From: CAJAQL01 sp964442965
GTDB taxonomy: Bacteria > Patescibacteriota > Minisyncoccia > UBA6257 > 2-01-FULL-56-20
NCBI GenBank assembly: GCA_964442965.1
Contig: CAYUBE010000017.1
Span: 1 to 23,345, forward strand
Reading direction: 5' to 3'
DNA length: 23,345 nucleotides
In this document: positions 9,201 through 13,252 of the stretch, one piece after another
Layout: every line of letters starts with the position of its first letter
How positions within the stretch are numbered: position 1 is the first letter of the stretch
Position numbers and translations under genes: made by a program
The notes under the pieces: generated by a model
The model's input: the letters and a program-made list of their open reading frames with translations, nothing else
Database searches by the model: none
What the model was told of the DNA's origin: nothing

Positions 9201-10929
9201 AACGGGTGCCAATCCTCTCGCCATCGCTTTTGACGGTGCCAACATGTGGACGGCGAACTACAGTAATAACAGTGTTACAAAAATAACCTCATCCGGTGCC
9301 ATGACAACCTATACCGGAACGGGCAGCGGGCCTTACGGTATCGCTTTTGACGGCACGAACATGTGGACGGCGAACTACGGCGGTAGTAGTGTTACAAAAA
9401 TCACCCCCTCGGGCACTATGACGACTTATACCGGAACGGGTGCCAATCCTCTCGCCATCGCTTTTGACGGTGCCAACATGTGGACGCCAAATCAGGGCAA
9501 TAACAGCGTGACGAAGATTACAGTCGGTGCGTATTCTTCCGTTACGATTCCGAGTAGTACCTGGACCTACGTCGCCGCGACTATCAACGCCTCCAATACC
9601 TATAACCTCTATATAAATGGTGCCTTGAATCAAAACTGCGTTACTACCATCAAGCCGCTTTCCGTTTGCGGAAACGCTGCGAATAGTTTTAGTGGAACCA
9701 TGGCATATCTTATGAATAGTGCGACCACTGCTCCTTTCTATGGAAATATCGATGAGCTTCGCGTTTCAAGCACCGCCCGCTCCTCGGGTTGGATCGCCAC
9801 CGAATATAGCAATCAATCCAATCCGAGTGCATTCTATACCATCAGCCAGCCGAATCCGGCACCGACCCTCACCTCCATTTTTCCAACATCAACCGTCGCC
9901 GGTACGGGTCAGCTTACCATCACGGCAACCGGAATAAATTTTATGTCTTCTTCCACGATCGACTGGAATGGCTCGGCACTTGCAACCACGTACGTCTCGT
10001 CTTCCTCGCTTTCCGCCGTCGTTTCTTCGACGTACGTTGCTTCTGCGGGAACCTCTTCCATCACCATAGTGAATCCGACCCCCGGCGGCGGCACGTCCGG
10101 CAGCCAGACCTTTACGACGGTAACGGGAGTTACCAACATCAGCTCGGTGGCGAACCAGCACTGGGCATGGAGTGATGCGATCGGCTGGATTGACCTTTAT
10201 GGTACTCATAATATTTTTGTTACCTCGACCCAACTCACCGGTTACGCCAGTTCCTCGATCGGTTATATTTCGTTCGATTGCGGTACGTCGCCCAGCGGAA
10301 ATGTTTGTTCAACGAGCAATTATAAAGTGACGAATAATGGGGGAGGGACGCTCTCGGGATGGGCGTGGAACGACTCGATCGGCTGGATCAGCCTGAGTTG
10401 CACGAATACGAGCACTTGCGGAACGTCGAACTACGATGTCTATATTGATTCATCGGGCAACTTCCATGGGTTCGCGTGGAACGACTCGATCGGCTGGATC
10501 AGTTTCAACTGCCTCGATATCAGTGCTTCGTTTTGCACAAACACTTCAAATTATGAGGTGGTGACGGCGTGGGCCCCTCCGGGTGCTAAAGTTGGCATGC
10601 TTGATTCGGCAACTTTCGATACCTCCTCGACAAGCGGCGGGGAATTGAATTCCGTGATCTGGCAGGGATCGTTAAATGGCCTCCCTGCCGGCGATGTCGC
10701 GTTCCAGTTTGCGGTATCGAATAGCACGAGCGGCCCGTGGGCATTTACGGGTCCCGACGGAACGGCGAGCACGACCTATTCCGGCAATCCTGCCACGCCG
10801 ATCCCGATCACAAATTACACGGCATATGTCGGATACCGGTATTTCCGTTACCGCGTCATTTTGACCACCAATAGTACGCAGAACATTAGCCCTCAGGTAA
10901 CCGGCGTTTCCGTCGACTGGAGTCCGTGA
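6292..10929 (+). CDS. Giant secreted surface protein: DUF2341, LamG split by propeller repeats, IPT/TIG, WAW repeats
   Basis: This 1545-residue exported protein has a signal or anchor helix at about residues 12-34, ending in 'AQA' before 'SYNGYSY'. A DUF2341-type domain (about 38-150) is followed by the first part of a LamG/concanavalin-A-like domain ('QGVWHLPNG' to 'NSISIPG', about 157-211). Residues 218-760 are 14 tandem repeats of about 39 residues ('IAFDGTNMWTANYGDNSVTK'). LamG resumes at 761-807 ('AITLSGWVNPDG'), is broken again by 7 repeats (808-1079), then finishes at 1080-1186 ('TWTYVAATINAS', 'LYINGALN', 'NIDELRVSS'). An IPT/TIG-like immunoglobulin fold follows at about 1190-1280. 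Next come motifs of the type 'WAWNDSIGWISL' with paired cysteines (1290-1425), then a C-terminal beta domain ('YRYFRYRVIL'). The repeats resemble Vgb/NHL-like propeller blades. Adhesion or carbohydrate binding is plausible but inferred. A terminator follows. Confidence 0.85.
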   Translation: MKTMPDAGNKKSLFLVSTVLLLGAGLFVLWRTAPFAQASYNGYSYESQITVPYGNVSTTLTNFPMLVSGTYSWLAATSSGGYVQNSNGYDVIFTSDAGCTTKLNWEVESYSASTGAVNYWVQIPSLSSTANTSIYVCYGNSSISSDQSNKNGTWDSNYQGVWHLPNGTTLSAQDSTVNGNNGTVSGVTAGTGKIGGGALSSGNNSISIPGPALGSPVMTTYAGKGKYPYAIAFDHTNMWTANYGDNSVTKVTPSGGATTYVGTGSHPYAIAFDGVNMWTANYGANSVTEITPSGAMTTYTGTGSEPAGIAFDGTNMWTANYASSSVTKITPSGVMTTYSGTGSGPEAIAFDGVNMWTANQNDNSVTKITPSGTMTTYTGTGSEPYAIAFDGVNMWTANYTGASVTKITPSGTMTTYGIGNGPGAIAFDGTNMWTANPVNNNVNKITLSGTVTGYSSGNIESYGIAFDGTNMWTANYGNTVTKVTSSGVGTTYSINESVPYGIAFDGTNMWTANQGNNSVTKVSPSGVMTVYTGTGSTPYGIAFDGTNMWTANEGANSVTKITPSGVATTYTGTDSGPVGIAFDGTNMWTANQNDNSVTKITPSGTMTTYIGTGSEPDAIAFDGTNMWTANFYGNSVTEINKLGNMTTYTGTGSEPDAIAFDGTNMWTANAGNNSVTKITPSGAMTTYTGTGGLPQSIAFDGTNMWTANNSGNSVTKITPGGVITTYTGVGSYPEAIAFDGVNMWATVGTANGVTKIAPSGAITLSGWVNPDGTHLSSPESIISDSAGNNALQLNASKVDFISGGGVGTMTTYTNVGPYPYAIAFDGTNMWTADESGNSVTKITPSGIATTYTGTGSHPYAIAFDGTNMWTANYGDNSVTKITPSGTMTTYAGTGNTPDAIAFDGTNMWTANYSNNSVTKITSSGAMTTYTGTGSGPYGIAFDGTNMWTANYGGSSVTKITPSGTMTTYTGTGANPLAIAFDGANMWTANYSNNSVTKITSSGAMTTYTGTGSGPYGIAFDGTNMWTANYGGSSVTKITPSGTMTTYTGTGANPLAIAFDGANMWTPNQGNNSVTKITVGAYSSVTIPSSTWTYVAATINASNTYNLYINGALNQNCVTTIKPLSVCGNAANSFSGTMAYLMNSATTAPFYGNIDELRVSSTARSSGWIATEYSNQSNPSAFYTISQPNPAPTLTSIFPTSTVAGTGQLTITATGINFMSSSTIDWNGSALATTYVSSSSLSAVVSSTYVASAGTSSITIVNPTPGGGTSGSQTFTTVTGVTNISSVANQHWAWSDAIGWIDLYGTHNIFVTSTQLTGYASSSIGYISFDCGTSPSGNVCSTSNYKVTNNGGGTLSGWAWNDSIGWISLSCTNTSTCGTSNYDVYIDSSGNFHGFAWNDSIGWISFNCLDISASFCTNTSNYEVVTAWAPPGAKVGMLDSATFDTSSTSGGELNSVIWQGSLNGLPAGDVAFQFAVSNSTSGPWAFTGPDGTASTTYSGNPATPIPITNYTAYVGYRYFRYRVILTTNSTQNISPQVTGVSVDWSP
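6943..8571 (+). repeat. Coding tandem array of 14 propeller blades
   Basis: Fourteen units of about 117 bp encode blades with the core 'IAFDGTNMWTAN...SVTKITPSG'. Two units (6 and 7) are one codon short, and unit 14 has a degenerate core ('MWATVGTANGVTK'). Fourteen blades equals two seven-bladed propellers. The array lies between LamG segments ending 'SIPGPALGSPV' and starting 'AITLSGWV'. Confidence 0.85.
8713..9528 (+). repeat. Coding tandem array of 7 propeller blades
   Basis: Seven units of 117 bp (the last is one codon short) lie between LamG segments ending 'VDFISGGGVG' and beginning 'AYSSVTIPSSTWTYVAAT'. This is exactly one seven-bladed propeller. Blades 3-4 and 5-6 derive from a recent exact duplication. 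Confidence 0.85.
9007..9486 (+). repeat. Recent exact 234-bp tandem duplication (two blades)
   Basis: Bases 9007-9252 are identical to 9241-9486 by eye over 246 bases, an offset of 234 (two 117-bp blades). Neighbouring blades differ at many synonymous sites, so this copy is recent. It raised the second array from five to seven blades. Confidence 0.85.
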
Positions 10930-10938
10930 AGACAATTT

Positions 10939-10982
10939 AAGATTCATGATTCTTGATCCATGAATCAGGAATCTTTTCTTTG
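10939..10982 (+). terminator. Terminator after the surface-protein gene
   Basis: An imperfect 37-bp inverted repeat (10939-10975) pairs AAGATTC with GAATCTT and TGATTC with GAATCA, separated by a single A/G mismatch. It is followed by TTTTCTTT. The right half resembles the palindrome after mreB. The -35 box of the mreB promoter begins within the T-tract. Confidence 0.65.
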
Positions 10983-11008
10983 ACTTTCAGTCATTTCGGC
11001 GCTTTAAT
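10980..11008 (+). promoter_or_regulatory. mreB promoter, -35 TTGACT / 17 bp / -10 TTTAAT
   Basis: TTGACT (10980-10985) and TTTAAT (11003-11008) are separated by an ideal 17 bp. The -10 box ends 6 bases before the ATG at 11015, and no Shine-Dalgarno is present. This is the best full promoter in the window and predicts a leaderless mreB message. Confidence 0.7.
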
Positions 11009-11014
11009 GGTCAT

Positions 11015-12022
11015 ATGTTCCGCAAGAAAATCGGCATTGACCTTGGGACGGCGAATACCGTCGTTTTTGTGCCCGGCAGAGGATTCATCATCAACGAGCC
11101 GACGATCGTCGCCTTGACGCGCCCCGAGAACACGGTGCTTGCGGTGGGAGCTGAAGCGAAGGAAATGATCGGCCGGACGCCCGAAGAAATTGTCGCGTAC
11201 CGCCCCTTGAAGGACGGCGTCATCGCCGACTATTACATCACGAAGGCGATGCTCCAGTACTTTATACAAAAGGCGTCGGGAATGTTTTCGCTTCTGCGTC
11301 CGGACGTCGTGATTTCGGTTCCGGCCGGCATCACGCAGACGGAGCGCCGCGCCGTGATGAATGCGGCGCGGGAAGCTGGCGCGGGAAGCGCGTTTATTGT
11401 CCGCGAACCGATTCTTGCGGCACTTGGCGCCGGCATTCCCATCAATGCGCGAAGCGGGAACATGATTGTGAACGTCGGTGGCGGAACGTCCGAGCAAGCT
11501 GTCATTGCGCTCGGCAATATCGTCTCATGGGCGAGCCTGCGCGTCGCCGGCAACAAATTTGACCAGGCCATTATGGATTATGTGAAAAAGAAGTACGGCC
11601 TTGCGATCGGCGAACAGACGGCGGAAAACGTGAAGATACAGATCGGTTCCGCGATTCCCATAAAAGAGAAGATGGAATCGCGTGTTCGTGGCCGTGACCT
11701 CGTGACGGGATTGCCGAAGGATATCATGCTTAATTCGAACGAGATTGCGGAAGCTCTGAATCCGCTCCTGATCGACATCGTCGCCTCGGTGCAGAATGTT
11801 TTTAACGTCACGCCGCCGGAGCTTGTCGCAGATATCATGGAAAAGGGGATCATTCTCTCGGGTGGAAGCGTCCAACTCCATCACATGCCGGAATTTTTGG
11901 AACGCTATCTCGGTGTGCAGGCCTACGTCGCCGAAGATCCACTCTTCTGTGTCGCAAAAGGCACGGGCTTGATCCTGAATCATTTGGATACGTATAAGAG
12001 GACGCTCTTGAATAAAAAATAG
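11015..12022 (+). CDS. mreB: MreB, actin-like cell-shape protein (divergent)
   Basis: MreB forms ATP-dependent filaments under the membrane that organise wall synthesis. It has 335 residues, normal for the family. The phosphate-1 motif 'GIDLGTANT' begins at residue 7. 'RPLKDGVIADY', 'PAGITQTERRAV' and 'AGNKFDQAI' match MreB. The phosphate-2 motif, normally DIGGGTT, reads NVGGGTS, placing Asn153 where the family has the Mg/ATP-site aspartate. The family 'EEP' reads 'REP', and the adenosine motif reads 'LSGGSVQLHHMP' rather than TGGGA. These changes could weaken hydrolysis. No mreC, mreD, rodA or second mreB is nearby. The start is set by the -10 box 6 bases before the ATG. The gene is bracketed by related palindromes, the second being its terminator. 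Family certain; activity uncertain. Confidence 0.92.
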   Translation: MFRKKIGIDLGTANTVVFVPGRGFIINEPTIVALTRPENTVLAVGAEAKEMIGRTPEEIVAYRPLKDGVIADYYITKAMLQYFIQKASGMFSLLRPDVVISVPAGITQTERRAVMNAAREAGAGSAFIVREPILAALGAGIPINARSGNMIVNVGGGTSEQAVIALGNIVSWASLRVAGNKFDQAIMDYVKKKYGLAIGEQTAENVKIQIGSAIPIKEKMESRVRGRDLVTGLPKDIMLNSNEIAEALNPLLIDIVASVQNVFNVTPPELVADIMEKGIILSGGSVQLHHMPEFLERYLGVQAYVAEDPLFCVAKGTGLILNHLDTYKRTLLNKK

Positions 12023-12027
12023 AATTG

Positions 12028-12060
12028 TGATGCTTGATTCATGAATCAAGCATCATTTAT
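12028..12060 (+). terminator. Palindromic terminator after mreB
   Basis: A perfect 28-bp palindrome (12028-12055, centre 12041/12042) is followed by TTTAT. It begins 5 bases after the mreB stop. The same DNA carries the likely -35 box of the next gene. Confidence 0.6.
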
Positions 12061-12063
12061 ACT
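12034..12063 (+). promoter_or_regulatory. Promoter, -35 TTGATT / 18 bp / -10 TATACT
   Basis: TTGATT (12034-12039) lies inside the palindrome, and TATACT (12058-12063) ends 6 bases before the ATG at 12070. No Shine-Dalgarno is present. The next gene should therefore be transcribed separately and leaderless. Confidence 0.6.
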
Positions 12064-12069
12064 GGCACT

Positions 12070-12345
12070 ATGGAACCGAATGAGGTTACGGAAAAAATAG
12101 TGAAAAAAGCGGATGCCGTGCGGAAGAAAACGCGCGGAAAGTTTTTGGGTTATATTAGTGCGGCCTTGGCACTCGTTGCCGGTCTTGCATGGAATGACGC
12201 CATTTCGAATTTGATCAATTATATTTTTCCTCTCAACAAGAATACGCTCATCGCAAAGTTTATCTACGCCGCGATCCTCACCGTTTTTATCTCGCTCGCC
12301 ATCGTCTATCTCGAGTCGGTGCTCGGTGACAAAGACGAAGATTAA
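12070..12345 (+). CDS. Small two-helix membrane protein, DUF5654-like
   Basis: This is a 91-residue protein. A charged N-terminus (about 1-25, Lys-rich) is followed by a first membrane helix ('GYISAALALVAGLAWNDAI', about 28-46), a short linker ('NYIFPLNKNTLIAKF') and a second helix ('IYAAILTVFISLAIVYLESVL'), with an acidic tail. The 'LAWNDAI' motif after the first helix and the linker are typical of DUF5654 proteins found in archaea and Patescibacteria, whose function is unknown. The frame is open upstream to a GTG at 12034, but the -10 box at 12058-12063 would lie inside that extension, so the ATG at 12070 is preferred. It follows mreB but has its own promoter. Confidence 0.75.
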   Translation: MEPNEVTEKIVKKADAVRKKTRGKFLGYISAALALVAGLAWNDAISNLINYIFPLNKNTLIAKFIYAAILTVFISLAIVYLESVLGDKDED

Positions 12346-12363
12346 AAAATCATTTAATTTGAT

Positions 12364-12393
12364 TTGACACGTACATATTTAATATGCTCTAAT
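12364..12393 (+). promoter_or_regulatory. Promoter, -35 TTGACA / 18 bp / -10 TCTAAT
   Basis: A consensus -35 TTGACA (12364-12369) lies 18 bp before TCTAAT (12388-12393). The predicted start is near 12400, leaving a leader of about 40 bases. This differs from the leaderless promoters of most neighbours. Confidence 0.6.
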
Positions 12394-12413
12394 TAATGGA
12401 GTATATTAAATAT
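12375..12413. promoter_or_regulatory. Inverted repeat over promoter (candidate operator)
   Basis: Fifteen-base arms match at 14 of 15 positions (ATATTTAATATGCTC at 12375-12389 and its complement at 12399-12413) around a 9-base centre. The arms cover the spacer, -10 box and transcription start of the gene at 12442. That is the position of a repressor operator; a leader hairpin is less likely because half lies upstream of the start. Confidence 0.5.
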
Positions 12414-12428
12414 ATAAATAAAGGAAGA

Positions 12429-12434
12429 AAGGAG
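12429..12434 (+). promoter_or_regulatory. Strong Shine-Dalgarno (AAGGAG)
   Basis: AAGGAG lies 7 bases before the ATG at 12442, an ideal spacing. It decides the start and contrasts with the leaderless genes around it. Confidence 0.75.
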
Positions 12435-12441
12435 ATGGTAT

Positions 12442-12897
12442 ATGCCCGAGGGAAATGCAGGTATGCTTTTGATGCAAGTACATGCCTTCGCAAAAGAGTC
12501 AGATATAATATGGGAAAACGAGGACACGGAATGGCTTTGGAGGGTTATTGAGGAATGGGAAGACTCTGAGAACCCAAACTATTCATTAGTCGCTATCCGT
12601 GCTTTTGAAGAAATCAAGCGTCGAAAAACGCTAACCGAGAGCGAACTTATCTCAATTATTACTGCATATGGGTGTCAGAAAGTTAAAGATTTGTCATGTA
12701 AAGACTTGTTATGCAGTTACCCGTCAACATCAACACAATACCTCTGCTCGATCATCAAAAAGACTTCTTCAAAAGAAATTGCCAAAGACGCATGGAAAGA
12801 ACTCTTAAAGAGGGATGACTCATTTGAAGTCGCAGTTCTTGATACGGAGCTCTATAATTTAGAAATTAGAGGGCTTCTGTATAAGAAAGATTTTTGA
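12442..12897 (+). CDS. Hypothetical protein, AT-rich orphan gene
   Basis: I do not recognise this 151-residue protein. It looks soluble, acidic in the first half ('WENEDTEWLWRVIEEWEDSE') and probably helical, with a possible short helical-repeat fold (two segments, 'SLVAIRAFEEIKRR' and 'EIAKDAWKELLKR', look like paired helices). It has four cysteines and no signal or membrane segment. Its control region is unusual here: a consensus promoter, an inverted repeat over the start site, a strong AAGGAG Shine-Dalgarno (12429-12434, 7 bases before the ATG), and a clean terminator after the stop. Most neighbouring genes lack a Shine-Dalgarno. Base composition is more AT-rich than the flanks. Together these suggest a separately acquired, self-contained gene unit; this is an inference. 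Confidence 0.7.
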   Translation: MPEGNAGMLLMQVHAFAKESDIIWENEDTEWLWRVIEEWEDSENPNYSLVAIRAFEEIKRRKTLTESELISIITAYGCQKVKDLSCKDLLCSYPSTSTQYLCSIIKKTSSKEIAKDAWKELLKRDDSFEVAVLDTELYNLEIRGLLYKKDF

Positions 12898-12919
12898 TTT
12901 GATCATTTTCAACCCCACC

Positions 12920-12945
12920 AACCCCGCATCCAAAGCGGGGTTTTA
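12920..12945 (+). terminator. Rho-independent terminator
   Basis: AACCCCGC (12920-12927) pairs with GCGGGGTT (12935-12942) around a 7-base loop and runs into TTTT. It lies 23 bases after the stop of the gene at 12442. Confidence 0.8.
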
Positions 12946-13217
12946 CTTATAAGAATCTTCCATTTCTCATAATCTAATCTTGGATTTTCTATGATTTGCA
13001 TAATTTTTAATCGAAGAAATAAATGTTGTTCTTAGAATTGGATTGTTCATTGCGTCTTTATGTGCTATTCTTCACTTCACCCCTAGAGACCGCAAACCGG
13101 GGCCCTTTCAGCGTTGACCAAAAATTTCCGATTCACGAATTTCTAACAGAATAAATGATTTTGTAGATTGCAAGATCGGAAATTATTTACCTAATGTACG
13201 ATAAAACGACATTCTGA
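12946..13217. other. Non-coding region before uvrA
   Basis: I see no gene in this stretch. It is AT-rich to about 13075, then GC-rich for a short run (13079-13107). It contains a candidate promoter (13043-13071) and a loose 10-bp inverted repeat (AATTTCCGAT at 13123-13132, ATCGGAAATT at 13175-13184). The transcript from that promoter would give uvrA a leader of roughly 175 bases, unlike its neighbours. No recognisable LexA box or riboswitch was seen. Confidence 0.45.
13043..13071 (+). promoter_or_regulatory. Candidate uvrA promoter
   Basis: TTGTTC (13043-13048), a 17-bp spacer and an extended -10 element (TGC before TATTCT at 13066-13071) fit a promoter. No gene other than uvrA is downstream. 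Confidence 0.4.
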
Positions 13218-13244
13218 TGTCGTCCCCGCGCAGGCGGGGATCCA
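13218..13244 (+). repeat. Palindromic repeat at the 5' end of uvrA
   Basis: The element reads GTCGTCCCCGC, a short loop, then GCGGGGATCCA, the same layout as at 3781-3808 and 4846-4873 in the opposite orientation. An upstream in-frame ATG at 13217 would translate it as 'MSSPRRRGSIKK'. The family start 'MPQHNSIIIKGAREHNLKNI' begins at 13253, so the repeat is probably leader. Confidence 0.65.
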
Positions 13245-13252
13245 TAAAAAAG

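Noticed and set aside
6943..9528. Regular 117-bp periodicity that could suggest a CRISPR or satellite array
   Set aside because: The unit is a multiple of three, fully coding on the plus strand, with protein-level conservation and no unique spacers.
13217..13252. Upstream in-frame ATG for uvrA giving 'MSSPRRRGSIKK'
   Set aside because: These codons are the palindromic repeat at 13218-13244. The family N-terminus begins at 13253. A weak GATAAA 11 bases before 13217 leaves a small doubt.
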